Origin: a bacterium
GTDB lineage: Bacteria > 4484-113 > JAGGVC01
Direction: 5' to 3'
Length of the DNA stretch: 48,318 nt
Assembly (NCBI GenBank): GCA_021158185.1
Contig: JAGGVC010000062.1
Coordinates: 1 to 48,318, forward strand
Shown: positions 25,994 through 34,830 of the stretch, piece after piece
Position numbering within the stretch: the first letter of the stretch is position 1
Layout: every line of letters begins with the position of its first letter
Notes under the pieces: model-generated
The model's database searches: none
Seen by the model: the letters and a program-made list of their open reading frames with translations, nothing else
Told to the model about the DNA's origin: nothing
Position numbers and translations under genes: made by a program

Positions 25994-27616
25994 TTGGGGC
26001 TAAGCGAACTTGCATTTAATTTTCTGACGACGGTTTGGGGCAGGTTGCAGATTCTCTGGTCGGAGCCTGCACGACAGCTTACACACTGGGGCTGGGAGCA
26101 TCAGGCTTACTATCTTCTTTTCCCCGAAATATCGCTTCTCGTCGGTGTTGCCGTCATTTTGCTCGTTGACGTATTTCTCGGCAGGAAGGCGTTTAACATT
26201 ATCATCTGGATTGCGATTGTAGCGCTTTTCTCGAACTTCCTGATGACCCTTCACCTGATGTATATGACCAGCCGTTTTTTCAGCTACGGCCTGGGGCTTT
26301 GGTGGGGACAACTGGAAACGATTGATCCTTATGCACTCTTTTTCAAGCAGCTTATGGACTGGGGGGACATTCTCCTCCTGCTCGTTTTGTTCAGATACCC
26401 GCTGATCAAGCGCTTCCGAAGCGAGTTCATAATCCTGATTCTATCGGCGACCATCGCTTTCGATCTGATGGTAGGCTCAAGCGATCTTCTTGCCATCTAT
26501 GTCATGACCGAGTTTGGCAGCATAATGCTGTATCTGCTTGCTGCATTCCATAAAGATAAGCTCAAGAGTCTGGAGGGCGGTCTTAAGTACTTTATTACAG
26601 GGGCCGCATCATCGGCTGCGATGCTGTTCGGAATAAGCTACATTTACGGCATTGTGGGTTCTACGAATATTTACGAGATCAAGATTAGGATGATGTCGAT
26701 TTACCCGGATCATCCGCTGGTATTATTCGCGATGGTTTTGATCATTGTCGGAGTGGGGTACAAGATCGGCGTTGCTCCGTTCCACCTCTGGGCACCGGAT
26801 GCTTACGAGGGCGCGCCTACTCCGGCCACGGCGTTCATAAGTGTTTTCCCGAAGATGGCTGGATTCGCCGTGCTTATGCGGATATACCTCGTGGCTTTTG
26901 CGCCCGTGGCACAGGTGTGGCTGCCGCTATTCGTTATAATGGCGATTTTGACTATGTTTGTCGGGAACATAATGGCCCTAACTCAGACCAGCTTCAAGCG
27001 TCTGATGGCATATAGCGGGATCGCGCAGATGGGGTATGTATTGATCGGGGTGATATGCGCCGGGCTGGCCGGCCCGAACGAAGCCGCGACGAGCAACGGC
27101 TTCTGGGCGGCGATGTATTACCTGCTGATATATATGTTTATGAACCTCGGCGCTTTCATCATCGGAATGATGAACGAAGTGTCGGGTGGGAGCGATCATC
27201 TCGATACTTTTAATGGCTTCCACCAGCGATCACCGTTCCTGTCGTTCTTTATGACGATTTGTCTCCTTGCCTTGACCGGAATTCCGCCGACTGCAGGATT
27301 CATCGCGAAATTCGTCATTTTCGTAAGTGCGGTAGATTATATAACTAGATATCCAGCCATGTTCCTGCTCGTACTAATGGCAATAATCAACACCGTTATT
27401 GCGGTCTATTATTACGTCGGCATTATCAAGCGCATATATCTTCTCAAACCACTGCGCACGGAGCTCGCGCGCCCGTTCACACCGATTTTCTTCCAGCGGG
27501 TGGCGGTGCTCGTGCCTGCGCTCGCAAGCCTTGTACTCGGCATCTTTTACATAGATGCGCCGATGAATTATGTAAAAGGCGCCTGGTTTATGACGTACTA
27601 CACAACGATCGCCTAG
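25994..27616 (+). CDS. nuoN: NADH-quinone oxidoreductase subunit N
   Basis: The 540-aa polytopic protein belongs to the Mrp antiporter-like proton-translocating subunits of complex I. The signature FHLWAPDAYEGAPTPATAF near residues 265-283 and the TGIPPTAGFIAKF segment near 430 are typical of NuoN. Around 14 membrane helices are expected. TTG 25994 is preferred: GAGGG lies 8 bases upstream and the protein then begins MGLSEL. A TTG at 25979 falls inside the terminator T tract and is unlikely. No other nuo gene is in the window, although nuoN usually ends a nuoA-N operon; the rest of complex I must be elsewhere. The promoter is not clear, because a strong terminator lies directly upstream. Confidence 0.92.
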   Translation: MGLSELAFNFLTTVWGRLQILWSEPARQLTHWGWEHQAYYLLFPEISLLVGVAVILLVDVFLGRKAFNIIIWIAIVALFSNFLMTLHLMYMTSRFFSYGLGLWWGQLETIDPYALFFKQLMDWGDILLLLVLFRYPLIKRFRSEFIILILSATIAFDLMVGSSDLLAIYVMTEFGSIMLYLLAAFHKDKLKSLEGGLKYFITGAASSAAMLFGISYIYGIVGSTNIYEIKIRMMSIYPDHPLVLFAMVLIIVGVGYKIGVAPFHLWAPDAYEGAPTPATAFISVFPKMAGFAVLMRIYLVAFAPVAQVWLPLFVIMAILTMFVGNIMALTQTSFKRLMAYSGIAQMGYVLIGVICAGLAGPNEAATSNGFWAAMYYLLIYMFMNLGAFIIGMMNEVSGGSDHLDTFNGFHQRSPFLSFFMTICLLALTGIPPTAGFIAKFVIFVSAVDYITRYPAMFLLVLMAIINTVIAVYYYVGIIKRIYLLKPLRTELARPFTPIFFQRVAVLVPALASLVLGIFYIDAPMNYVKGAWFMTYYTTIA

Positions 27617-27624
27617 CTTGGTGC

Positions 27625-27630
27625 TAAAAT
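27625..27630 (+). promoter_or_regulatory. -10 box immediately before a likely leaderless start
   Basis: TAAAAT ends exactly 6 bases before the GTG start at 27637, with no Shine-Dalgarno sequence between. I cannot find a convincing -35 box. The geometry is identical to that at 215-227 and 37842-37854. Confidence 0.45.
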
Positions 27631-27636
27631 CCGTTC

Positions 27637-29598
27637 GTGGCACAGGGGAAACAGGCGGGCAAAGCGAAACCAGGCAGAGATGCTGCTAGTGCAGGCAGTA
27701 TCTTGAATCCGACTTTCATTCTAAGCTTGATCTACGCGGCAATTTTCATTATCGCACCGCTCTTTCTTGGCACGGTTGCAGGATCGGCAAGGATAGATTA
27801 TCTTTCATTCATCATACTTCCCCTGCTTGCGTCCTTCCTGATATTCCGTAATTTGACGATTGTAAGGGGTGCTTCCGCGGCAGTCCTGGGGCTTTGGCTC
27901 GTCTACTACATTCTGGGTGGCATTTTTGGAGAGTATCCATTTTTGTCCACAGTCGAGTTCCTAAAATTCTCGTGCTGGGTCTCGGTATTTGCATTGACGC
28001 TCATCGCCCTCGAATACATAAAGGCGAGCGTTCTCGTGCGGATTGCGGCGCTTGCAGGCGTTTTGCCCTCTCTTTGGGGGTTCTTTCTATTTATCGGACA
28101 TGATCCCTCATCCGGAGAGTATATCGGGCTTTCGGGCACCTTCGGCCTTCACAATCCGTTCGCTGGATTCCTGCTTCTTACGATTCCGCTTGCTGCATAT
28201 TGCGTCTGGGAAAGCAGGTCGCGCCAGTGGGAAAGGTTGGTATGGCCGGTGGTGCTTATTATCGAGGTTGCTGCATTTATCCTCACGAAAAGCAGGGCGG
28301 GATGGATTGTTGCATTCATAGTACTCCTCGCATTCGGGTTCATGAGTCTTTCCAAGACGAGATTTGCGTCATTCCCAAGGATCGCCGGCTGGATTGTGTC
28401 CGTTTTCGTTGTCATCTCAATCTCTGCGTTCGTTCTTAAACCCGCAGGGCTTGTTGAGCATTTCGGGAGCATTTTCAACAGCCTTGATTACTCCGTCCAG
28501 GGCAGGTTAACATACTGGGAAGGAGGGCTTGCAATTTTCCGCGACAATCCTGTGTTCGGTACCGGACCCGGCACATTCGCTAATGCATATACGCGCTACC
28601 AGCCCGATTTCATCTATTACTCAACCGATCCGCACAGCTATGTAATTCGCGTGTTGAGCGGACAGGGAATTGTCGGCGCGGTATTTCTCGCAACATTGCT
28701 CATCCTTTTTGCAGGGCTTTTTTCGCGCTGGCGCGCAAATGATTCGACGGGGCTTGCAACGGTGTGCGCGTTGTCGGCAGCAGGATGTGCGCTCCATTCC
28801 GGGCTCGATTTCGATCTCACTTATGCGCCAAACGCGTGGATTCTGATGGCGATTCTTGCGCTTGCCGCGCATTTCGGCAGAGCGAGCGAGGAAGCATTTC
28901 CAGCTTTGCCGGCGAGGGTCTATCCCTCGCTCAGGATTTTTTCTGCGAACGTTATAGTGGCAGGCAGCCTTGTTTTCGCCTGGGGAGTGGGTGTTTTGTA
29001 TGCAAACGCGCCGTTTCTCAGCTTTGAGGCGCGCGCGGGCAGCGATTCAGTTTCAAAGGCGGCCCTGGATGCGCCATTCAAGTACTCGCCCCTTCTCAGC
29101 CGAAGGTTCGAGGAGATTATGTACAGCCAAACCGATCAGGCATCTCGCAGTGCCCTGCTCTCCGAACTTGCTACGCGCGTGAAGCTCTTCAATGAAGCAT
29201 CGCCTAAGGTTGCATCAGCGCATTATCTTGCCGCGCTAATCGCCGGAATAATTCCTTCGAGCGGTATCGATTTGGAAAAGGAATTACGTGCAGCGGTCGA
29301 GCTTGATCCGAGCAACTATCTTGAATATCACGCATCGCTTGCTAAGTACCTTGATGACGCGGGGCGCGAAAAGGAAGCGTACGGTGTCCTCAAAGAATGC
29401 TTGACCGTTTATATTCACGTTGACGAGCCCATTCATCCCAGACACTACCGTCCCGACTGGCAGTCGCGCAACCCGCTCTTGCTTATGATGTGGAGGAAGC
29501 TTTCACACTATGAACAAGTATTCGGGGACCCTGAAATAGCGGCTGATTATGCGGAAATTGCCCAGAGAATCGAGGAATATATTGCTGCACGTGAATAA
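27637..29598 (+). CDS. Wzy_C-family O-antigen ligase/polymerase or protein O-oligosaccharyltransferase
   Basis: The 653-aa protein has about ten to twelve membrane helices. The Wzy_C region includes TKSRAGWIVAFIVLLAF near residues 211-227, and a large periplasmic loop carries YWEGGLAIFRDNPVFGTGPG near 290-309. A conserved DPHSYVIRVLSGQGIVG segment lies near 330. After the last helix, roughly 200 residues form an alpha-helical, TPR-like soluble domain. The family transfers lipid-linked glycans, either to lipid A core (WaaL), as a polymerase (Wzy), or to pilin (PglL/TfpO). Sequence alone does not separate these. Position downstream of the pilus block makes pilin glycosylation possible (inference). 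The GTG start has no ribosome binding site; TAAAAT lies 6 bases before it. Confidence 0.75.
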   Translation: MAQGKQAGKAKPGRDAASAGSILNPTFILSLIYAAIFIIAPLFLGTVAGSARIDYLSFIILPLLASFLIFRNLTIVRGASAAVLGLWLVYYILGGIFGEYPFLSTVEFLKFSCWVSVFALTLIALEYIKASVLVRIAALAGVLPSLWGFFLFIGHDPSSGEYIGLSGTFGLHNPFAGFLLLTIPLAAYCVWESRSRQWERLVWPVVLIIEVAAFILTKSRAGWIVAFIVLLAFGFMSLSKTRFASFPRIAGWIVSVFVVISISAFVLKPAGLVEHFGSIFNSLDYSVQGRLTYWEGGLAIFRDNPVFGTGPGTFANAYTRYQPDFIYYSTDPHSYVIRVLSGQGIVGAVFLATLLILFAGLFSRWRANDSTGLATVCALSAAGCALHSGLDFDLTYAPNAWILMAILALAAHFGRASEEAFPALPARVYPSLRIFSANVIVAGSLVFAWGVGVLYANAPFLSFEARAGSDSVSKAALDAPFKYSPLLSRRFEEIMYSQTDQASRSALLSELATRVKLFNEASPKVASAHYLAALIAGIIPSSGIDLEKELRAAVELDPSNYLEYHASLAKYLDDAGREKEAYGVLKECLTVYIHVDEPIHPRHYRPDWQSRNPLLLMMWRKLSHYEQVFGDPEIAADYAEIAQRIEEYIAARE

Positions 29599-29636
29599 TG
29601 CCTCGAAGCATTTTAGGATTTTGATTAACCATTCAT

Positions 29637-29662
29637 CTTGAACCGGAATAACGCAGTTCAAG
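29637..29662. other. Inverted repeat between convergent genes
   Basis: CTTGAAC at 29637-29643 and GTTCAAG at 29656-29662 form a 7-bp stem between the ligase gene and carB, which converge here. Neither side has a T tract, so a terminator role is only possible, not shown. Confidence 0.3.
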
Positions 29663-29680
29663 GACTGTTCGCAGACTTCT

Positions 29681-32600
29681 CTATCGAGCGAATGACATTT
29701 CCTGCCAGCGAACCGGAACATCGTTGATGGCGGTTATCGTCGTACCGGGCTTTCTCGATCTTCTGCCTTCGAGAACGCTCAAAAGAGCCCGCGCAGTGTC
29801 GAGCGATGTAATGACTGGGATGTTATGTTCCACAGCGGAGCGTCTGATCTTAAGCCCGTCCACCTCTGCGGCTTTGTTGTCGCTTATCGTGTTGACTACA
29901 AGCTTGAACGCACCGCTTTCCACGTGATCTGCGATGTGCGGTCTGCCTTCATGTAACTTCTTTACCGCTTCGGCTGGAATTCCTGCCTCGTTAAGAATCC
30001 GCGCCGTACCTTCAGTTGCATAGACCTTCGTGCCAAGGAATGCAAGCCGCCTTGCTACGGACAACCCGTCGTCTTTATCCGTATCTGCGAGCGTGATAAG
30101 TACGCCGAGCCCTTCCACATTTTCAGGGATAGGAATTCCTGCTGCCGCCATCGCTTTTGCGAGTGCGGTTGGGTAGTCGCGCGCGATGCCCATTACTTCG
30201 CCTGTGCTCTTCATTTCCGGCCCCAGCCCGACATCGACCTCCTGCATCTTTGAGAAGCTGAACACAGGAGCCTTGACAGCTACGAGGTCCTGCGGAGGAT
30301 AAAGCCCCGCCTCGATTCCCGGAAGCTCCGCGAGTCTTCCGCCCATCACGGCGTGCATAGCCATAGGGATGAGGGGAAGACCGGTTACCTTCGAGATAAA
30401 CGGCACGGTTCGGCTTGCACGCGGATTAACTTCAAGCACATATAGCTTTCCGGCGCTCAGTACGAACTGGATGTTGATCATCCCGCGGGCGTTGATGCGG
30501 CGCGCGATCGCGGTGCTCATCTCGACGATGCGATCGATAAAGCTCTGGCTCACGCTCTGAGGCGGGTACACGGCCATTGAATCGCCGCTGTGCACACCTG
30601 CGCGCTCGATGTGCTCCATAACTCCGGGAATGATGACCGTTTCGCCGTCGCTTACGAGATCGATTTCAAGTTCGATGCCGGGATGGTACTGGTCGATCAG
30701 GAGAGGGTGGTTGCGGAATGCGTAGCGGTTGCGAAGAATGTAATTGCGCATTCCCTCGCTTGAGTAAATAATCTCCATCGCGCGGCCGCCGAGGACGAAA
30801 CTCGGGCGTACGAGCACGGGGTATTTCAACTCGTTGCCAAGTTCAGGCGCTGCATCGTAATCGGTCGTGGTGATCCCGATTGGACGCAGGATTCCGAGTT
30901 CCCCCATCAGTGCGTCGAAGAGCTTGCGGTCCTCCGTAACCTCTATGCTGCCCGCAGTGGTTCCGAGTATATTCACGCCATGTTGCCACAGAGGAATCGC
31001 TAGGTTGATGGAAGTCTGTCCGCCAAACTGGGCGACGACACCGAGAGGTTTTATCTGGGCAATGATGTCCAAAACACTTTCAGTAGTCAATGGCTCGAAG
31101 AACAGCGCGTCCGACAGATCGAAGTCTGTGGATACGGTCTCAGGATTGTTGTTGACGATGACAGCTTCGTATCCCATTTTTGTGAGCGCCATAAGAGCGT
31201 GTGTAATGCAGTAATCGAATTCGATTCCCTGACCTATTCTAATCGCACCCCCGCCCAGAACCAACACTCGTCGATTCAGTCCGTTGGCAGATTCTATGGC
31301 CTTCAGATCGCCGGTTTTTTCGAAAGTCGCGTAATAATACGGGCTGCTGGCTTCGAATTCTGCCGCGCAAGTATCAACTTCCTTGTAGACGGCTTGAATC
31401 GGCACATCCTGATTCATCCTCAGATTATTGACCTCATCCTCGGACTTCGAGATCATTCCGCCTATCATGCAATCTGTCAGGCCAAGCCGTTTCCAGTGAT
31501 TCAAGTGTGCACGCGTGAGTTCGGGTTCTTGTTCTTCTTCGGATTCAGTTGATACTTTGTTGTTGAAAAGACTCATCTGAGCTTCGTCATCGCGGTCGGC
31601 ATAAATGCTCCGAGCAAGTATTTCCTCACCGATAAGCTCATTGAAGTGGTTTATAAAGAACGGGTCGATGTAGGTGAGCTTAGAAAGGTCGTACGGATCC
31701 CAGCCACGGTAAAGCGCCTCGAAAATTGCGAATATCCTGCCGTCGGTCGGCACAGAAAGGAAGCTACGCAGATCTTCGTCCAAGAAATGTGCGAAATGTT
31801 GCGTTCTGAAGCTGACGAGTTTCACTTCGAGTGCGGAAAGTGCCTTCAGAAAAGCACCCTTGAATGTGCGGTCGATGCTCATCACTTCGCCGGTTGCTTT
31901 CATCTGGGTGCCGAGCGTTTTGTTTGCGTCGTGGAACTTGTCGAAAGGCCACCGCGGTATTTTGACCACAACATAATCGAGTGCAGGCTCGAAACTTGCT
32001 TTCGTTTTTCCCGTTACTGCGTTTGTGATTTCATCGAGGTTGAGCCCGAGCGCGATCTTCGCGGCCGCGCGCGCGATCGGATAGCCTGTCGCTTTGCTTG
32101 CGAGAGCGCTCGATCTGCTGACGCGCGGATTCACCTCGATCACGTAATAACGCAGATCCTTTGGCGAGAGAGCAAACTGCACGTTGCACCCGCCGCATAT
32201 CTTCAGCTTTCGGATGATGGCTAATGAAGCCGAGCGCAGCATCTGATACTCGCGGTCGGTGAGCGTAAGGCTCGGCGCGACGACCATAGAATCGCCCGTA
32301 TGAACGCCCATCGCATCGAGGTTTTCCATGTTGCAAACGGTTATGCAGTTGTCCGCAGCGTCTCGCATAACCTCGTATTCCACTTCCTTCCAGCCCACTA
32401 CGCATTCCTCGATCAGGATCTGCGACGTCCTGCTGGCGATGATGCCCGTTGAGACGATGTGTCTGAATTCACCGAAGTTGTAGGCAATACCACCGCCCGA
32501 TCCGCCCAGTGTGTACGCAGGGCGGATGATGAGAGGGAAGCCCAATTTGTCTGCGAACTCAAGCGACTCTTCCATCGAGGTCGCAATTGTGCTCGCAGGA

Positions 32601-33028
32601 ATCGGCATATCTATCGCCTGCATCGTTTTCTTGAAAAGCTCTCGGTCCTCAGCCTGCTTGATGCTTTCGAATGTTGTTCCGAGAAGGTTAATACCGTACT
32701 TTTGCGGGATGCCCGCTTCCCAGATTTCAACCGCAAGGTTCAGCCCAGTCTGACCGCCGAGAGTGGGGAGGATTCCATCGGGCTTCTCGCGCGCGATAAT
32801 CGCCTCGATGTGCGCGGCGTCCATCGGCTCGATGTAGACGCGGTCGGCGGTATCGACATCTGTCATGATCGTCGCGGGATTGCTGTTGATGAGGACGACC
32901 TCGACGCCTTCTTCTCTCAGTGCGCGGCAGGCCTGGCTTCCGGCATAGTCGAACTCTGCGGCCTGGCCTATTACGATAGGCCCGCTGCCGATTACCATCA
33001 CCTTCTTGATGTTGGCATTACGCGGCAT
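29681..33028 (-). CDS. carB: Carbamoyl-phosphate synthase large subunit
   Basis: The 1115-aa protein contains both homologous halves of CarB. The first ATP-grasp half opens with VMVIGSGPIVIGQAAEFDY and contains CNVQFALSP...VIEVNPR. The second half (from about residue 580) has VLVLGGGAIRIGQGIEFDY and INIQFVLS...VLEVNPRASR. A C-terminal MGS-like regulatory domain follows. It makes carbamoyl phosphate from glutamine-derived ammonia, bicarbonate and two ATP for pyrimidine and arginine synthesis, in the cytoplasm with CarA. It exceeds the E. coli length of 1073, partly through an acidic linker near residues 465-495 (with TESEEEQEPELT) in the oligomerisation region. carA is not adjacent. The ATG has GGAAG about 9 bases upstream. 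Confidence 0.97.
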   Translation of the reverse strand: MPRNANIKKVMVIGSGPIVIGQAAEFDYAGSQACRALREEGVEVVLINSNPATIMTDVDTADRVYIEPMDAAHIEAIIAREKPDGILPTLGGQTGLNLAVEIWEAGIPQKYGINLLGTTFESIKQAEDRELFKKTMQAIDMPIPASTIATSMEESLEFADKLGFPLIIRPAYTLGGSGGGIAYNFGEFRHIVSTGIIASRTSQILIEECVVGWKEVEYEVMRDAADNCITVCNMENLDAMGVHTGDSMVVAPSLTLTDREYQMLRSASLAIIRKLKICGGCNVQFALSPKDLRYYVIEVNPRVSRSSALASKATGYPIARAAAKIALGLNLDEITNAVTGKTKASFEPALDYVVVKIPRWPFDKFHDANKTLGTQMKATGEVMSIDRTFKGAFLKALSALEVKLVSFRTQHFAHFLDEDLRSFLSVPTDGRIFAIFEALYRGWDPYDLSKLTYIDPFFINHFNELIGEEILARSIYADRDDEAQMSLFNNKVSTESEEEQEPELTRAHLNHWKRLGLTDCMIGGMISKSEDEVNNLRMNQDVPIQAVYKEVDTCAAEFEASSPYYYATFEKTGDLKAIESANGLNRRVLVLGGGAIRIGQGIEFDYCITHALMALTKMGYEAVIVNNNPETVSTDFDLSDALFFEPLTTESVLDIIAQIKPLGVVAQFGGQTSINLAIPLWQHGVNILGTTAGSIEVTEDRKLFDALMGELGILRPIGITTTDYDAAPELGNELKYPVLVRPSFVLGGRAMEIIYSSEGMRNYILRNRYAFRNHPLLIDQYHPGIELEIDLVSDGETVIIPGVMEHIERAGVHSGDSMAVYPPQSVSQSFIDRIVEMSTAIARRINARGMINIQFVLSAGKLYVLEVNPRASRTVPFISKVTGLPLIPMAMHAVMGGRLAELPGIEAGLYPPQDLVAVKAPVFSFSKMQEVDVGLGPEMKSTGEVMGIARDYPTALAKAMAAAGIPIPENVEGLGVLITLADTDKDDGLSVARRLAFLGTKVYATEGTARILNEAGIPAEAVKKLHEGRPHIADHVESGAFKLVVNTISDNKAAEVDGLKIRRSAVEHNIPVITSLDTARALLSVLEGRRSRKPGTTITAINDVPVRWQEMSFAR

Positions 33029-33063
33029 AAGGCGGCTTCCAGATTAACTCCATATCATACCGG

Positions 33064-33069
33064 ATTATA
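33064..33069 (-). promoter_or_regulatory. -10 box of the carB promoter
   Basis: On the minus strand a perfect TATAAT lies about 35 bases before the carB start. The best -35 match, TTTAGC, has a 19-base spacer. This leaves a normal short leader with a ribosome binding site. Confidence 0.5.
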
Positions 33070-33137
33070 ACACTCACGTCACTGCACGGCTAAACCAAAG
33101 GCTTTGCGAGTTAATTATCGGATAATTTCCGCCTGTC

Positions 33138-34577
33138 TCACTCAGGTTTTGCACGGTCGCCGACCTGCACGACGCCTTCACCGGTCTGCACCGCTCCATT
33201 AACGAGCCTGCACAGCACATAGTCGTCTGTTATTTCGACTACTTCCAGGCGCGCCACGGCCGTTTCTTTCACAGCCAGCACCTCGCCCGTAAGCTCGTTT
33301 ATGATATTTTTCGCCTTCATCACGACGAGAATCTGTCCGGGCGAGAGCGCAAGGGCCTTATTCGGCGCAACATATATGTCGTCATCGTCAATTGCAACGA
33401 TCTGCAGGGAACAAACAGGTGTTATAGAGCCGTACTTCCGGTCGAAGTTACGCTCGGCAAAGTTGCGAAGGAGTCTGATATGCCGTTTCTGACCTTCATC
33501 GATGTACTGGGCGTACGTTTCTTCGAGGAAACCGATGCGCTCTTCCATTTCTTCAAGCCTGCCCATCGCCGCGAGAACGATCATTTCGTTCCAGATAATC
33601 ACTTGCTCGCGTGCGTCCTTTAGTTCATCGGGGCGATAGGCTTCATTGAACTTTACAAGCGCCTGCTCGAATTTCCCGCGCTGTGCAAGCTCCCATCCTT
33701 CCTGGTATGTCGGATTTATGAAATCTCCGGCGTAGCAAATAATAACAGTCGTGATGGTTTCACGCCAGGGGGTGAGAAGCCGTTTGAGTTCCTCGATCGC
33801 ATCGCTGATCACCCAGGCTTCCATCGCCGAATCGAGATAGGTCGTGCCCTCGTTGTCGAAGTTCCTGTTGGAGTAATCGCCCGATCCCGTGCCGGCATAG
33901 AGCACACCGCCAGTTTCTATGTCCACGAGCTTTACTTCTAGGCTCGCGTGACTCCATTGCTCGACCACCCATACTTGTTTATAAACCGGCACACGCTCGG
34001 TGTAGTATTTCGTCTCGTAGGCGCCTTTTTCCTTGTTCCAGACCTTCTTTTCCTTCTGTATTTGCCTGTAGTAATCAACGACCCTTTCCTGGTAGCGCTC
34101 GCTGTCGCTTGAAATCGAGCTTGCACTTCCAACAACGATTGCATCCACGCCGAGTAGCATGCCCACTTCCTTGGCTGTAGCGGGATCGGCGAACCCGCTT
34201 GTCTGAAACCGCTGCTCGCTTAGTACATGCTCCATTTCGGTTCGGCTTACGACCTCGATATAGCCTTCTTGCGCGATCGCGGCAAGGAGCTGGTTCATAA
34301 GCGATTCAGAAAGCGCCTTGTCATCGCCATTGACTGTAAACGGCATCACAGCGATCCGGTGAACCGAGGCGTTGTAGTACGCGGGTACGCTCACTTGGGT
34401 GACCGGCCACGGCTTAGCCCATTTTTCTGTGGTGATGTCGGCTCGTGCAGTGCCTCCGTTCGCTATAACCGCAAGCACTGATGCTGCGAATATCGCAAAG
34501 AAGAATCTTGCGTTTGGCTTCAGTAATCTCGATGCAGCGTACAAAAAATGCGCATCTACCTGACGACGTGCGGGCAT
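33138..34577 (-). CDS. Exported CsgG/FlgT-like protein
   Basis: The 479-aa protein has a signal peptide with a hydrophobic core at about residues 25-40 and a likely cleavage after TARA (about 46). Residues 65-160 resemble the CsgG fold: IAVMPFTVNGDDKALSESL, then EVVSRTEMEHVLSEQ and GMLLGVDAIVVGSAS. A helical TPR-like stretch covers about 285-370. The last 90 residues form a beta domain ending GEGVVQVGDRAKPE, reminiscent of the C-terminal domain of FlgT. No lipobox is present, unlike the curli exporter CsgG, and no curli genes are nearby. It may be a periplasmic or outer-membrane assembly factor, possibly for the flagellum or pilus (inference). GGAGG lies 9 bases before the ATG. Confidence 0.7.
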   Translation of the reverse strand: MPARRQVDAHFLYAASRLLKPNARFFFAIFAASVLAVIANGGTARADITTEKWAKPWPVTQVSVPAYYNASVHRIAVMPFTVNGDDKALSESLMNQLLAAIAQEGYIEVVSRTEMEHVLSEQRFQTSGFADPATAKEVGMLLGVDAIVVGSASSISSDSERYQERVVDYYRQIQKEKKVWNKEKGAYETKYYTERVPVYKQVWVVEQWSHASLEVKLVDIETGGVLYAGTGSGDYSNRNFDNEGTTYLDSAMEAWVISDAIEELKRLLTPWRETITTVIICYAGDFINPTYQEGWELAQRGKFEQALVKFNEAYRPDELKDAREQVIIWNEMIVLAAMGRLEEMEERIGFLEETYAQYIDEGQKRHIRLLRNFAERNFDRKYGSITPVCSLQIVAIDDDDIYVAPNKALALSPGQILVVMKAKNIINELTGEVLAVKETAVARLEVVEITDDYVLCRLVNGAVQTGEGVVQVGDRAKPE

Positions 34578-34596
34578 GGCATTACCTCCAACAGTA

Positions 34597-34602
34597 ATTA
34601 TA
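34597..34602 (-). promoter_or_regulatory. -10 box before the CsgG/FlgT-like gene
   Basis: TATAAT on the minus strand ends about 19 bases before the ATG at 34577, preceded directly by TTTTGACG. No correctly spaced -35 is evident. Confidence 0.4.
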
Positions 34603-34733
34603 CGTCAAAACCCGCAATCCCGCCTTCCGGGCTGCAAACGGCGTTGTGATTCCAGGATTCCGAAGGATGTCGCGTTGTTCTTAAATCACCGTATCAGACT
34701 TTGCTGACAAAGGGATTGTTCTGCTATCGCCAT

Positions 34734-34830
34734 TCGGGTGGCCTAGTAATAACATGTCCATCTTTCTTGACAATCCTGTCTGGCAGCAGGCTTTTCTTAA
34801 GGTGGCGCCCTGTAATATGCAGGCAAGGCT
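34734..34830 (-). pseudogene. Out-of-frame C-terminal tail of the NYN gene
   Basis: In the +1 frame relative to the NYN gene, the sequence encodes CLHITGRHLKKSLLPDRI followed by VKKDGHVITRPPEWR, then TAG at 34734-34736. The S-L-L-P-D and R-P-P-E-W pattern is what I expect at the C-terminus of NYN-domain proteins. The frame break falls at or near a short GCA/GCC repeat (about 34822-34840). This could be a real mutation, a programmed frameshift or a base-call error. Confidence 0.65.

Noticed and set aside
27770-27782. Sigma54-like TGGCAC...TTGC inside the Wzy_C gene
   Set aside because: Only 2 bases separate the two parts instead of about 5, and no gene start follows.
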